Part shown: positions 8,975-17,606 of the stretch, in pieces
Position numbering within the stretch: the stretch's first letter is position 1
How the letters are laid out: every line of letters starts with the position of its first letter
The notes under the pieces: model-generated
Databases searched by the model: none
What the model saw: the letters and a program-made list of their open reading frames with translations, nothing else
What the model was told of the DNA's origin: nothing
Made by a program: the position numbers and the translations under genes
Source: JAEDHM01 sp964368645
Lineage (GTDB): Bacteria; Bacillota; Clostridia; Christensenellales; CAG-1252
DNA length: 47,465 nucleotides
Direction: 5' to 3'
Assembly (NCBI GenBank): GCA_964368645.1
Contig: CAYJBY010000023.1
Coordinates: forward strand, 1-47,465

Positions 8975-9739
8975 ATGGGACAGAAAGTAAACCCTAACGG
9001 TTTAAGAATCGGCATCAATAAGGATTGGGAAGCGAAGTGGATCGCTAACAAGAAGGATTTCGGCGAGTACATACTCGAGGATTCTCAGATCCGTCACTTC
9101 ATCAAGAACGAATATAAGCCCGTAGTTGCAAAGGCCGCTGAGGAAGCTCCTCAAGAGGCTGCTACCACGGAAAGCGGCAGACCGGTCAGAAAGCTGGACG
9201 ACAAGCCCCGCATCAGCAAGATTGTCATCGAGCGTTGTGATCAGTACCTCCGCATCAAGGTTCATACCGGCCGTCCCGGTCTTATGATCGGCAAGGAAGG
9301 CAGCGGTACCGAGACCATCAGAAAGGAAGTTGCTAAGATATGCAAGGCTAACGGACACGAGCCGAAGAGCGTGCTTATCGAGTTCATCGCTATCAAGAGC
9401 CCTGACAAGGACGCACAGTTAGTAGCCGAGGACATCGCTCAGCAGCTGGAAAGACGTACCTCTTTCCGCCGTGCTATGAAGATGGCTATGATGAGAGCGA
9501 CCAAGGCTGGCGCAAGCGGTATTAAGACTATGGTATCCGGCAGATTAGACGGCGCCGAGATTTCCAGAAGTGAACAGTATCACACAGGTTCCATACCTCT
9601 TCAGACCTTAAGAGCGGACATCGATTACGGTTTCGCCGAGGCTGATACCACGTATGGCAAGCTGGGTATTAAGGTATGGATTTACAAGGGTGAAATCCTT
9701 GCCAAGAAGGTCGTCAATAAGGATGGAGGTGAAGCGTAA
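8975..9739 (+). CDS. rpsC: 30S ribosomal protein S3 with an internal insertion
   Basis: S3 is recognised from MGQKVNPNGLRIGI at the start, the KH-domain motif GLMIGKEGS, and RADIDYGFAEA toward the end. At 254 residues it is about 35 longer than the roughly 218-residue Bacillus protein. The excess lies near residues 50-78, an Ala/Glu-rich stretch (AKAAEEAPQEAATTES) before the KH strand, which suggests a lineage-specific surface insertion. S3 forms the mRNA entry site with S4 and S5. Its stop overlaps the rplP start (TAATG). Confidence 0.96.
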   Translation: MGQKVNPNGLRIGINKDWEAKWIANKKDFGEYILEDSQIRHFIKNEYKPVVAKAAEEAPQEAATTESGRPVRKLDDKPRISKIVIERCDQYLRIKVHTGRPGLMIGKEGSGTETIRKEVAKICKANGHEPKSVLIEFIAIKSPDKDAQLVAEDIAQQLERRTSFRRAMKMAMMRATKAGASGIKTMVSGRLDGAEISRSEQYHTGSIPLQTLRADIDYGFAEADTTYGKLGIKVWIYKGEILAKKVVNKDGGEA

Positions 9740-10167
9740 TGTTAATGCCTAAGAGAGTTAAACGGAGACGTCAGTCCCGTGGCAGAATGAAGGGCGAAGC
9801 GCATAAGGGTAATGTAATCGCATACGGCGAGTATGGTTTGGTAGCTGCTGAATGCGGCTGGATAACTTCCAACCAGATCGAGGCTGCCCGTGTGGCGATG
9901 ACTCGTTTCACCAAGAGAGGCGGACAGGTTTGGATAGACATATTCCCTCACAAGCCCGTCACTAAGAAGCCCGCGGAAACCCGTATGGGCAGTGGTAAAG
10001 GAAGTCCTGAATATTGGGTTGCTGTCGTTAAGCCCGGCAGAGTTATGTTCGAGATGGGCGACGTACCCGAAGAGGATGCAAAGGAAGCATTGAGATTGGC
10101 TGCCAACAAGTTGCCTATCAAGTGCAAGATAGTAAAGAAAGAAGTTTCAGAAGGTGGTGAAGAATAA
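9739..10167 (+). CDS. rplP: 50S ribosomal protein L16
   Basis: The 142-residue product begins MLMPKRVKRRRQSRGRMKG and has the RGGQVWIDIFPHKPVT and MGSGKGSPEYWVA motifs of L16. L16 helps position A-site tRNA. The first ATG (9739) overlaps the rpsC stop and keeps the conserved M-L-x-P-K-R start; GGAGGTG at 9725-9731 is its ribosome-binding site. Confidence 0.96.
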   Translation: MLMPKRVKRRRQSRGRMKGEAHKGNVIAYGEYGLVAAECGWITSNQIEAARVAMTRFTKRGGQVWIDIFPHKPVTKKPAETRMGSGKGSPEYWVAVVKPGRVMFEMGDVPEEDAKEALRLAANKLPIKCKIVKKEVSEGGEE

Positions 10168-10400
10168 TGAAAGCTACGAGATATCAGGAAATGACCACGG
10201 CAGATTTGACCGCCGAATTGGCGAAGCTGAAGTCCAAGCTGTTCAACCTTCGTTTTCAGCATTCCGCCGGACAGCTTAAGAACACCTGCGAATTGGGCAA
10301 CTGCAAAAAGGATATAGCCAAAGTTAAGACCGTTCTCCGTCAGAGAGAGCTTAATATTTCCGCCGAGCCCGAGACCAAAGGCGCGAAGAAAGCTAAGTAA
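10167..10400 (+). CDS. rpmC: 50S ribosomal protein L29
   Basis: The 77-residue product has the two-helix L29 pattern with LKSKLFNLRFQHSAGQLKN and IAKVKTVLRQRE. L29 lies next to L23 at the exit tunnel. A short tail (SAEPETKGAKKAK) goes slightly beyond the usual 65-70 residues. Its ATG overlaps the rplP stop. Confidence 0.95.
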   Translation: MKATRYQEMTTADLTAELAKLKSKLFNLRFQHSAGQLKNTCELGNCKKDIAKVKTVLRQRELNISAEPETKGAKKAK

Positions 10401-10416
10401 GGGGAGGTAGAGCAAT

Positions 10417-10680
10417 ATGGAAGAAACCAGAACAAGTTTAAGAAAGACCAGAATCGGTGTTGTCGTCAGCAACAAGATGGACAAGACCGCAGTGGTGGAA
10501 ATCGAAACTAAATATAAGCATCCTCTTTATAAAAAGACGGTGCGTAAGACCGACAAGTACAAGGTTCACGATGAGAACAACGAGTGTAACGTCGGTGACA
10601 AGGTCGAGATAGCCGAGACGCGTCCCCTTTCCAAAGAGAAAAGATGGAGACTCGTTACGATTATCGAGAAGGCTAAGTAA
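10417..10680 (+). CDS. rpsQ: 30S ribosomal protein S17
   Basis: The 87-residue OB-fold product carries GVVVSNKMDKTAVVEI, HPLYKKTVRKTDKYKVHDE and VEIAETRPLSKEKRWRL, the standard S17 signature. It binds early in 30S assembly. GGGGAGG lies a few bases before the ATG. Confidence 0.96.
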   Translation: MEETRTSLRKTRIGVVVSNKMDKTAVVEIETKYKHPLYKKTVRKTDKYKVHDENNECNVGDKVEIAETRPLSKEKRWRLVTIIEKAK

Positions 10681-10693
10681 GGAGGCAGAACTA

Positions 10694-11062
10694 ATGATAC
10701 AGCCACAAACATGTTTAGTAGCGGCCGATAACACCGGCGCGAAAGTTATACAGTGCATTAAGGTATTAGGCGGCTCCTTCAGAAAGTACGGTAACATCGG
10801 TGACGTAATCGTTGCTTCCGTTAAGACGGCTACCCCCGGTGGTACCGTTAAGAAGGGCGAAGTAGTCAAGGCGGTTATCGTGAGAACCACCAAGGGTATC
10901 AACAGACCCGACGGTTCCCACATCAAGTTTGACGATAACGCCGCGGTTATTATCGACAGCCAAAAGCAACCTCGCGGTACCCGTATTTTTGGACCTATTG
11001 CGAGAGAACTGAGAGACAAGGAGTATATGAAAATAATCTCTCTTGCTCCCGAAGTACTGTAA
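10694..11062 (+). CDS. rplN: 50S ribosomal protein L14
   Basis: The 122-residue product matches L14 in length and motifs (MIQPQT, VAADNTGAKVIQCIKVLGGS, GTRIFGPIARELRD). L14 lies at the subunit interface with L19 and binds the silencing factor RsfS in other bacteria. It follows rpsQ by 13 bp and has GGAGG before its ATG, continuing the operon without an internal terminator. Confidence 0.97.
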   Translation: MIQPQTCLVAADNTGAKVIQCIKVLGGSFRKYGNIGDVIVASVKTATPGGTVKKGEVVKAVIVRTTKGINRPDGSHIKFDDNAAVIIDSQKQPRGTRIFGPIARELRDKEYMKIISLAPEVL

Positions 11063-11074
11063 GGAGGTAGGGAT

Positions 11075-11482
11075 ATGGATATCAAGAAGAATGACGCGGT
11101 AGAAGTTATCGCCGGTAAAGACAAGGGAAAGACCGGACAGGTTATCAACGTAGTCAGAGCTGACGGCAAGATTATGGTCGAAGGCTTGAACATCGTTCAC
11201 CGTCATATGCGCCCCCGCAACGCTCAGGATAAGGGCGGCATCATCGAGCAGCCTGCTCTATTCGATGCAAGCAACGCAATGATTATTTGTCCCGCTTGCC
11301 ACAGCAAGACCAAGGTTAAGCACGAGGTTATCGACGGCAAGAAGGTCAGAATTTGCAAAAAGTGCGGAGCTTCCTTAGACGTTAAGGCTAAGGCTAAGGC
11401 AACTGCCAAGAAGGCGGCGCGCAAAACCAAGAAGAAGGCTGAAGAAGCGGTTGCCGCAACGGCACCTGCGACCGAAGAATAA
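11075..11482 (+). CDS. rplX: 50S ribosomal protein L24 with a basic C-terminal tail
   Basis: L24 is shown by the KOW segment DAVEVIAGKDKGKTGQVI and by GLNIVHRHMRP. A CxxC pair (CPAC, CKKC) in the second half is common in Gram-positive L24 and may bind zinc. At 135 residues it exceeds the usual 100-105 because of a Lys/Ala-rich tail starting near residue 108 (KAKAKATAKKAARK). L24 starts 50S assembly and lies near the tunnel exit. Confidence 0.95.
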   Translation: MDIKKNDAVEVIAGKDKGKTGQVINVVRADGKIMVEGLNIVHRHMRPRNAQDKGGIIEQPALFDASNAMIICPACHSKTKVKHEVIDGKKVRICKKCGASLDVKAKAKATAKKAARKTKKKAEEAVAATAPATEE

Positions 11483-11498
11483 TTGGAGGATTTAGAAT

Positions 11499-12104
11499 AT
11501 GGCAGAAAAGAAAGGTCAGGTTGCTAAAGCAGCTGCAACCGATGTGAAGGGCAACGAGAACCGCGAGTACAGACTTAAGACTCTGTACAAAGAGTATGCG
11601 GTACCCGAGCTGATTAAGAAGTTCAATTATACCAACGTCAATCAGGTTCCTCGTCTTGAGAAAATTGTTTTGAATATGGGATTGGGCGACGTTAAGGATA
11701 ACAGCAAGGGATTTCAGGTCGCTGTTGGCGAAATGCAGCAGATTTCCGGTCAGAAGCCCATTATCACCAGAGCAAAAAAGAGCGTTGCTAACTTCAAAGT
11801 AAGAGAAGGTATGAACGTAGGTACCAAGGTTACTTTAAGAGCAGGCAGAATGTATGACTTCTTCGATAAGCTCGTGTCCGTAGTTCTTCCCCGTGTGAGA
11901 GACTTTAAGGGTGTTCCCTGCAACTCTTTCGACGGCAGAGGCAATTACGCAATGGGCGTAAAAGAGCAGCTTATATTCCCCGAAATCAGCTACGATCAGG
12001 TGGAGAAAACCAGAGGTATGGACATCTGCGTAGTAACGACGGCAAACACCGACGAAGAAGCGAAAGCGCTTCTTGAGCTGTTGGGTATGCCTTTCGCTCG
12101 CTAA
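11499..12104 (+). CDS. rplE: 50S ribosomal protein L5
   Basis: The L5 core begins at LKTLYKEYAVPELIKKF and includes VPRLEKIVLNMGLGD, TLRAGRMYDFFDKL and GRGNYAMGVKEQLIFPEI. L5 binds 5S rRNA with L18 in the central protuberance. The 201-residue length includes about 22 extra N-terminal residues (MAEKKGQVAKAAATDVKG) compared with Bacillus. The start is supported by GGAGG 9 bp upstream. Confidence 0.96.
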   Translation: MAEKKGQVAKAAATDVKGNENREYRLKTLYKEYAVPELIKKFNYTNVNQVPRLEKIVLNMGLGDVKDNSKGFQVAVGEMQQISGQKPIITRAKKSVANFKVREGMNVGTKVTLRAGRMYDFFDKLVSVVLPRVRDFKGVPCNSFDGRGNYAMGVKEQLIFPEISYDQVEKTRGMDICVVTTANTDEEAKALLELLGMPFAR

Positions 12105-12115
12105 GGAGGTAACGT

Positions 12116-12301
12116 ATGGCAAAAACGTCATTAAAGAATAAACAACAGGCCGAACCCAAGTTTTCGACACGCGGCTACACTCGCTGTAAGCTTTGCGGCA
12201 GACCGCACGCGGTTTTGAGAAAATACGGCATTTGCAGGATTTGTTTCCGTAATCTGGCTTACAAGGGTCAGATCCCCGGCGTCAAGAAATCCAGCTGGTA
12301 A
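12116..12301 (+). CDS. rpsZ: 30S ribosomal protein S14, short zinc-binding type
   Basis: The 61-residue product has the four cysteines of type Z S14 (CKLC near residue 24 and CRIC near residue 40) and the GYTRCKLCGRPHAVLRKYGICR block. Short zinc-containing S14 is the usual form encoded inside the spc operon of Gram-positive bacteria; the cysteine-free form often sits elsewhere and is used in zinc limitation. GGAGG precedes the ATG. Confidence 0.95.
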   Translation: MAKTSLKNKQQAEPKFSTRGYTRCKLCGRPHAVLRKYGICRICFRNLAYKGQIPGVKKSSW

Positions 12302-12315
12302 GAGGAGGTATTATT

Positions 12316-12717
12316 ATGGTTACTACAGACCCCATAGCAGATATGCTTACAAGAATAAGGAATGCCTTGACCGCCAGACATGCCGAGGTTTTAATTCCCC
12401 GCTCCAATGTCAAGTGCGCCATCGCAAAGATACTGCTTGACGAAGGCTACGTCAAAAACGTAGAGGAAATCGGCGGCAACGATTACAAGGGCAACATCAA
12501 AATCGCTCTGAAGTACGGTCCTAACAAGGACGGCGTTATCAGCGGTCTTAAGAGAGTTTCCCGTCCCGGTTTGAGAATATACGAAAACAGCGAAAGTCTT
12601 CCCGTTGTACGCAACGGCTTAGGCATTGCCATTATATCCACTAACAAGGGAATTATGACCGATAAGCAGGCTCGCGCTGCCAAGTTAGGCGGCGAAGTTA
12701 TGGCTTTCGTTTGGTAG
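12316..12717 (+). CDS. rpsH: 30S ribosomal protein S8
   Basis: The 133-residue product starts MVTTDPIADMLTRIRNA and ends with the GIAIISTNKGIMTDKQARAA region typical of S8. S8 binds helix 21 of 16S rRNA; in E. coli it represses the spc operon. Whether that control exists here is not visible. Its stop overlaps the GGAGG of rplF. Confidence 0.97.
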   Translation: MVTTDPIADMLTRIRNALTARHAEVLIPRSNVKCAIAKILLDEGYVKNVEEIGGNDYKGNIKIALKYGPNKDGVISGLKRVSRPGLRIYENSESLPVVRNGLGIAIISTNKGIMTDKQARAAKLGGEVMAFVW

Positions 12718-12727
12718 GAGGTGCGAT

Positions 12728-13273
12728 ATGTCCAGAATAGGTAAATTACCCGTTGAGGTACCCGCGGGCGTAACAGTCACCGTAGCGGCAGACAATGTGA
12801 TAACCGTCAAGGGCGCGAAAGGCACTTTGACTCGCAAATTCGAAGGTCCTTTCACTTTCGAGCAGAACGGCAACGTATATCACGTAATTTGTCCCGAGAA
12901 CCCCACTAAGAAGGTGCACGCATTGCACGGTCTTAACCGTGTACTGCTTCACAATATGGTAGTCGGCGTCAGCAAGGGCTTCGAGAAGTCCCTTATCGTT
13001 GAAGGCGTAGGCTATAAGGCTATTGCGAAGGGCAACAAGGTCGGCTTTAACGTAGGTTACAGCCACGAAGTAGAGATGGAAGCTCCCGCCGGTATCAAAA
13101 TCGACGTGATAGCTGCTAACGAAGTTAAGGTTTCCGGTATCGACAAAGAGCTTGTCGGTCAGGTTGCCGCTAACATCAGATCCATCAAAGTTCCCGATCC
13201 TTACCACATTTACGGCATCCGTTATAAGGACGAAGTAATTGTCAAGAAGGAAGGCAAGGCAGCCGGTAAGTAG
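12728..13273 (+). CDS. rplF: 50S ribosomal protein L6
   Basis: The 181-residue product begins MSRIGKLPVEVPAGV, has two repeated L6 folds and ends with PDPYHIYGIRYKDEVI, close to the L6 signature PEPYKGKGIRY. L6 supports the factor-binding centre near the sarcin-ricin loop. Its length is normal, and AGGAGGTG overlaps the end of rpsH. Confidence 0.97.
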   Translation: MSRIGKLPVEVPAGVTVTVAADNVITVKGAKGTLTRKFEGPFTFEQNGNVYHVICPENPTKKVHALHGLNRVLLHNMVVGVSKGFEKSLIVEGVGYKAIAKGNKVGFNVGYSHEVEMEAPAGIKIDVIAANEVKVSGIDKELVGQVAANIRSIKVPDPYHIYGIRYKDEVIVKKEGKAAGK

Positions 13274-13287
13274 GAGGGTATTAGGTT

Positions 13288-13656
13288 ATGATTAAAAAAG
13301 TAGATAAAAACAACGAAAGAGTTAAGAGACATAACAGAATCAGAAACAAAGTATCCGGCACCGCGGAGAAACCCCGTTTTAGCGTTTACCGTAGCGAAAA
13401 GCACGTTTACGTGCAGGTAATCGACGACGTAGCGGGCGTGACCTTAGCGGCGGCTTCCGACCTGGAAAAGGATATGCGCGAAGCTGTTAAGGATATGACC
13501 AAATCCGAAGTTGCCAAATTCGTTGGCAAGAAGGCTGCCGAAAAGGCTCTTGCAAAGGGCGTTAAAGAGGTAGTTTTCGACAGAGGCGGCTATCTTTACA
13601 TCGGCAGAGTGGCAAACGTAGCGGACGGCGCAAGAGAAGCCGGTCTGCAGTTCTAG
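13288..13656 (+). CDS. rplR: 50S ribosomal protein L18
   Basis: The 122-residue product has the basic L18 N terminus (VKRHNRIRNKVSGTAEKPR), RLSV-like FSVYRSEKHVYVQVIDD and the C-terminal FDRGGYLYIGRVANVADGAREAGL. It binds 5S rRNA with L5. GGAGG lies before the ATG and the gene sits between rplF and rpsE as in most bacteria. Confidence 0.97.
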   Translation: MIKKVDKNNERVKRHNRIRNKVSGTAEKPRFSVYRSEKHVYVQVIDDVAGVTLAAASDLEKDMREAVKDMTKSEVAKFVGKKAAEKALAKGVKEVVFDRGGYLYIGRVANVADGAREAGLQF

Positions 13657-13666
13657 GAGGTAAACC

Positions 13667-14263
13667 ATGGCAAGACGTGATGATAGATTCAATAAGAGCG
13701 AACAGCCCAAGGATCCGTTTGAGAAAGTAACTATTGCGATGAACCGCGTAACCAAGGTTGTAAAGGGCGGTCGTAATATGAGACAAGCCGCGCTGGTATG
13801 CGTAGGCGACAAGAACGGTAAGGTCGGTCTGGGTATGGGTAAGGCGGCAGAAGCCACCGACGCTATCGAGAAGGCAACAGCCGCAGCGAAGCGTAACCTG
13901 ATTACCGTGCCCATAGTCGGCACCACCATTCCTCACCAAATCAACGGTATATTCGGCAGAGGCAACGTGCTTTTGATGCCTGCTGAAGAAGGTACCGGCG
14001 TTATCGCCGGCGGTCCTGTCCGTGCGGTCTTGGAGATGGCAGGTATTAAGGATATCCGTACAAAGGCTATCGGCACCAATAACCCCATCAACTGTGCAAA
14101 GGCGACTATCGAGGGCTTGAAGGCTCTCAGAACGGTTGAGACCGTTGCCGCACTTCGCGGATTAACCCCCGACGAGGTTATGTACGGTAAGGGCGTTGCG
14201 AAGCCCGCAGCAAAGATCAAGGTTGTCAAGACCGAGGTTAAGGCTGCCGACGACGCAGAGTAA
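13667..14263 (+). CDS. rpsE: 30S ribosomal protein S5
   Basis: S5 is recognised by VTKVVKGGRNMRQAALVCVGD, GKVGLGMGKAAE and the ITVPIVGTTIPHQI strand. The protein forms part of the mRNA entry and decoding-accuracy region with S4. At 198 residues it exceeds the roughly 166-residue Bacillus form through a charged N-terminal extension (MARRDDRFNKSEQPKDPFE) and a Lys/Ala tail after residue 180. GGAGG overlaps the rplR stop. Confidence 0.96.
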   Translation: MARRDDRFNKSEQPKDPFEKVTIAMNRVTKVVKGGRNMRQAALVCVGDKNGKVGLGMGKAAEATDAIEKATAAAKRNLITVPIVGTTIPHQINGIFGRGNVLLMPAEEGTGVIAGGPVRAVLEMAGIKDIRTKAIGTNNPINCAKATIEGLKALRTVETVAALRGLTPDEVMYGKGVAKPAAKIKVVKTEVKAADDAE

Positions 14264-14276
14264 GGAGGTAACTGTA

Positions 14277-14459
14277 ATGGCTAAAATAAAGGTTACTTTA
14301 GTAAAGAGCACCATCGGAGCTTTGGAAAAGCAAAAGGCTAACGTAGCGGCTTTAGGGCTGGGCAAAATCGGTAGCTCCAGAGTTCACGACGACAACGCGG
14401 TTATCCGCGGTATGATCAACGTAGTATCTCACCTGGTAAAGGTGGAGAATGTTGACTAA
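14277..14459 (+). CDS. rpmD: 50S ribosomal protein L30
   Basis: A 60-residue product (MAKIKVTLVKSTIG, then KIGSSRVHDDNAVIRGMI) matches the short bacterial L30. The ATG at 14277 follows GGAGG at 14264-14268; a longer in-frame reading begins inside rpsE and lacks L30 similarity, so it is not used. The gene is in its standard place between rpsE and rplO. Confidence 0.95.
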   Translation: MAKIKVTLVKSTIGALEKQKANVAALGLGKIGSSRVHDDNAVIRGMINVVSHLVKVENVD

Positions 14460-14470
14460 GGAGGGCTACA

Positions 14471-14923
14471 ATGAAGATTAACGATTTAGCTCCGGCAGAA
14501 GGAGCCAAAAAGAGCGTCAAGAGAGTAGGCAGAGGTATCGGTTCAGGTATGGGCAAGACCTCTACCAGAGGACATAAGGGCCAGTGGGCAAGAAGCGGCG
14601 GCGGTGTTCGTATCGGTTTTGAAGGCGGTCAAATGCCTATCACCAGAAGAATGCCTAAGGTCGGTTTCAAGAACCATTTCGACAAGGTTTACAACGTAAT
14701 TAACGTCAGCGTTCTTCAGAATGCGGCTGACATTGCGGACGGCGCAACCGTGACCTTGGAGAACCTTGTGGAGCTTGGCATTATCAATAAGGTCGCCCCT
14801 TACGGATTAAAGGTATTGGGCAATGGCGAGCTTTCCAAAAAACTGACCGTGAAAGCGGCAAAGTTTTCCGAAGGCGCAAAGGCAGCCATAGAGAAAGCAG
14901 GCGGCACGACCGAGGTATTGTAA
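14471..14923 (+). CDS. rplO: 50S ribosomal protein L15
   Basis: The 150-residue product has the Gly/Arg-rich L15 N terminus (KRVGRGIGSGMGKTSTRGHKGQ) and GFEGGQMPITRRMPKVGF. L15 is a late 50S assembly protein. It is followed after one base by secY, the usual linkage of L15 with the Sec pore. Confidence 0.97.
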   Translation: MKINDLAPAEGAKKSVKRVGRGIGSGMGKTSTRGHKGQWARSGGGVRIGFEGGQMPITRRMPKVGFKNHFDKVYNVINVSVLQNAADIADGATVTLENLVELGIINKVAPYGLKVLGNGELSKKLTVKAAKFSEGAKAAIEKAGGTTEVL

Positions 14924-14924
14924 T

Positions 14925-16214
14925 ATGTTTCAAACACTCAAAAATGCCTTCTTAGATAAGGATATACGTAAAAAGTTGCTAATCACGCTGCTTGTCCTGT
15001 TACTTTACAGGATAGGTTGCTTTATACCCGTTCCGGGCATCAGCCCTTCCGCCTTCGGCGAATTAGCGGGTAATGACTTCTTCCAAGTATTGTCCACCAT
15101 AACCGGTGGCTCCCTGCAGAACGGCACTTTGTTTGCTTTGGGAATTTTACCATTCATAAATTCTTCGATTATTATTCAACTGCTGACGCTTGTCATTCCT
15201 CCTCTTGCCAGATGGTCTAAGGAAGGTGACGAGGGCCGCAAAAAGATGGCTCAGTTGACCAGATACGTTGCAGTGATACTCGGTATCGTTCAGGGTATCG
15301 GCATTGTGATTTCTTGGAACAACGACGGTAGCATACAGCCCATATTCGGTATGGAAAGCCCCGTTCTGACGATGATATTCGTTATCGTTATATTAGTGGC
15401 GGGCAGCAACCTCGTAATGTGGATGGGCGAGAAGATTACAGAGTACGGCGTCGGCAACGGTGCTTCCCTCATAATCTTTATCGGTATCTTATCCGGCGCA
15501 GGCACAGCCTTCATCGGTGAGTTCAGTATCATCGCCAACGACGTTACCGTGATTTGGAGATTGATTCTCTACGTCGTTATGGTACTTGTTGTATTCGTGT
15601 TCATTATCTTCGTCGATATGGCGGAGAGAAGAATCACCGTTCAGTATGCTAAGCAGATTAAGGGCAACAAGATGTACGGCGGACAGAACGCGGTTATTCC
15701 TATAAGAGTCAACGCGTCCGGCGTTATGCCCATAATCTTCGCAAGCGCATTCCTGATGTTCCCCCAGATGATCGCAAGCTTCTGGCGCGAAAGTGATTTC
15801 TATAATTGGTGGTCAACCAATATAGGTATCGGCAGCTGGGCTTATGCGATAATCCTGTGCGTGTTGATTTTGTTCTTTGCGTTCTTCTATTCAAAGATAC
15901 AATTCGACTCCGACGAGATTTCGCGTAACATACAGCAGCGCGGCGGTTTTATCCCCGGTATCAGACCCGGCAGACCTACGAGCGAGTATTTAGGACGTAT
16001 CAACAACCGTATTACCTTGTTCGGCGCAATCTTCCTTGCAGTATTATCCTTGATTCCTAACCTTATTTTCAAGGCAATAATGTCTGACACCAGCACCTTG
16101 GTTAATGCATTTTCCGCAACAGGTATGCTCATCGTAGTAAGCGTAGCTCTTGAGTTTAACAAACAACTTGAAGACCAGCTTATGCGCAAGAACGTCAAGG
16201 GCTTCCTTAAATAA
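14925..16214 (+). CDS. secY: Preprotein translocase subunit SecY
   Basis: The 429-residue protein has about ten hydrophobic segments and SecY motifs: GISPSAFGEL in the plug region, GSLQNGTLFALGILPFINSS, LARWSKEGDEGRKKM, and the cytoplasmic loop RRITVQYAKQIKGNKMYGGQ. It forms the membrane pore of the Sec system with SecE and SecG and receives substrates from SecA and ribosomes. Length is normal. The start lies 1 bp after the rplO stop, so translation probably depends on coupling. Confidence 0.97.
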   Translation: MFQTLKNAFLDKDIRKKLLITLLVLLLYRIGCFIPVPGISPSAFGELAGNDFFQVLSTITGGSLQNGTLFALGILPFINSSIIIQLLTLVIPPLARWSKEGDEGRKKMAQLTRYVAVILGIVQGIGIVISWNNDGSIQPIFGMESPVLTMIFVIVILVAGSNLVMWMGEKITEYGVGNGASLIIFIGILSGAGTAFIGEFSIIANDVTVIWRLILYVVMVLVVFVFIIFVDMAERRITVQYAKQIKGNKMYGGQNAVIPIRVNASGVMPIIFASAFLMFPQMIASFWRESDFYNWWSTNIGIGSWAYAIILCVLILFFAFFYSKIQFDSDEISRNIQQRGGFIPGIRPGRPTSEYLGRINNRITLFGAIFLAVLSLIPNLIFKAIMSDTSTLVNAFSATGMLIVVSVALEFNKQLEDQLMRKNVKGFLK

Positions 16215-16227
16215 TAGGGAGAAAGCA

Positions 16228-16851
16228 ATGAATATAATAATTCTCGGAGCACCCTGTTCGGGCAAAGGCACGCAAGCCTCCAAGATGCTTGCCGATAACG
16301 AGATAGTACATATCTCCACCGGCGACATATTAAGGGCGAACATTGCCGCAGGCACAGAGCTTGGTGCGAAGGCAAAGGGCTTTATGGATAACGGTCAGCT
16401 TGTTCCCGACCAACTGGTTGTGGAACTGGTTAAGGACCGTCTATCCAAACCCGATTGCCAAAAAGGATACTTGCTGGACGGTTTTCCGCGGACGTTGCCT
16501 CAGGCGATAGCTTTAGACGGTTTCGCGAAGATCGACGCAGTCGTCAACCTCAAGGTTAAGGATTCCACAATACTTGACAGAGTAGCAGGCAGATGGATGT
16601 GCCGTTGCGGCGCAACCTACAACGTAAAGGAGCTTAAGGGCTCTTACTCCTGCGGAAAGTGCGGTAAGGATCTTTATCAGAGAGACGACGATAAGCCCGA
16701 AACGATGAAGAACAGATTGGCGGTCTATAACAGAGAGACTCCTCCTATGGTAGAGTATTACCGTGGAAAGGGTATTCTGGTGGATATCGACGGCGAGGGC
16801 AAGACGCCCGACGCAGTTTACGCCGACATCAAGGAGGCTTTGAAAAAGTGA
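16228..16851 (+). CDS. adk: Adenylate kinase, zinc-type LID
   Basis: The 207-residue enzyme interconverts ATP+AMP and 2 ADP. It has the P-loop GAPCSGKGTQ near residue 7, the HISTGDILR AMP-binding helix, and LLDGFPRTLPQA. The LID domain has CRC and CGKC cysteine pairs near residues 122-147, the zinc-binding form common in Gram-positives. The ATG at 16228 follows AGGGAGA; an upstream in-frame start at 16150 would fall inside secY. Its stop overlaps map in GTGA. Confidence 0.97.
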   Translation: MNIIILGAPCSGKGTQASKMLADNEIVHISTGDILRANIAAGTELGAKAKGFMDNGQLVPDQLVVELVKDRLSKPDCQKGYLLDGFPRTLPQAIALDGFAKIDAVVNLKVKDSTILDRVAGRWMCRCGATYNVKELKGSYSCGKCGKDLYQRDDDKPETMKNRLAVYNRETPPMVEYYRGKGILVDIDGEGKTPDAVYADIKEALKK

Positions 16852-17597
16852 TAACGCTTAAATCCGCAGCTGATATGGAAAAGATGCGCGTTGCCAACAT
16901 AATCGTAAGAGACGTTCTTGCACTTATGGAGGACAACGTCAAGGCGGGCGTAAGCACCTGGCAATTAGACAGAATCGCACGTGAATATATCGAAAAGGCG
17001 GGGGCAAAGCCCTCTTTCCTGAATTATTGCGGTTATCCCGCATCGATATGCGCGTCGGTGGACGATGTGGTAGTACACGGTATTCCCTCTAAAAAGACAA
17101 TTCTTGAGGAGGGCAATATAGTAGGTATTGACGTAGGAGCTGTAATACACGGCTTTCACGGCGACGGCGCAAGGACGTTTATCGTCGGCACAACCACTCC
17201 GCAAAAGGCGGACTTGGTTAAGGTGACGAAAGAATGTTTCTTCAAGGCTATCGACGGGTTACGCGCGGACAGCAGACTGGGCGATATCGGCGCAAGGGTA
17301 CAGTTCCACGCGGAAAGCCACGGTTATTCGGTAGTAAGAGATTTAGTCGGTCACGGTATCGGACACGAGATGCACGAAGATCCGCAGGTTCCCAATTACG
17401 GAACGGCAGGCAGAGGTATCAGACTGCACGAGGGTATGACGATAGCAATCGAGCCTATGATTAATCTGGGCGGCTACGCGGTAACAACCTCGCAAGAGGA
17501 CGGCTGGACGGTTCGCACCCGAGACGGTTCTCCGTCGGCGCATTACGAAAACACGGTATATATCGGCGAAAACGGGGTGGAAATTCTCACCCTTTAG
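16848..17597 (+). CDS. map: Methionine aminopeptidase, type I
   Basis: The 249-residue enzyme removes the initiator methionine. Visible metal and active-site motifs are HGIPS, the aspartates in GIDVGAVIHGFHGDGARTF, GHGIGHEMHEDPQVPNYG, the EPM in AIEPMI, and the glutamate in TSQEDGWTV. The GTG start at 16848 overlaps the adk stop by 4 bp. The adk-map-infA order is the typical end of the spc operon in Gram-positives. Confidence 0.96.
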   Translation: MITLKSAADMEKMRVANIIVRDVLALMEDNVKAGVSTWQLDRIAREYIEKAGAKPSFLNYCGYPASICASVDDVVVHGIPSKKTILEEGNIVGIDVGAVIHGFHGDGARTFIVGTTTPQKADLVKVTKECFFKAIDGLRADSRLGDIGARVQFHAESHGYSVVRDLVGHGIGHEMHEDPQVPNYGTAGRGIRLHEGMTIAIEPMINLGGYAVTTSQEDGWTVRTRDGSPSAHYENTVYIGENGVEILTL

Positions 17598-17606
17598 GAG
17601 GGTTGA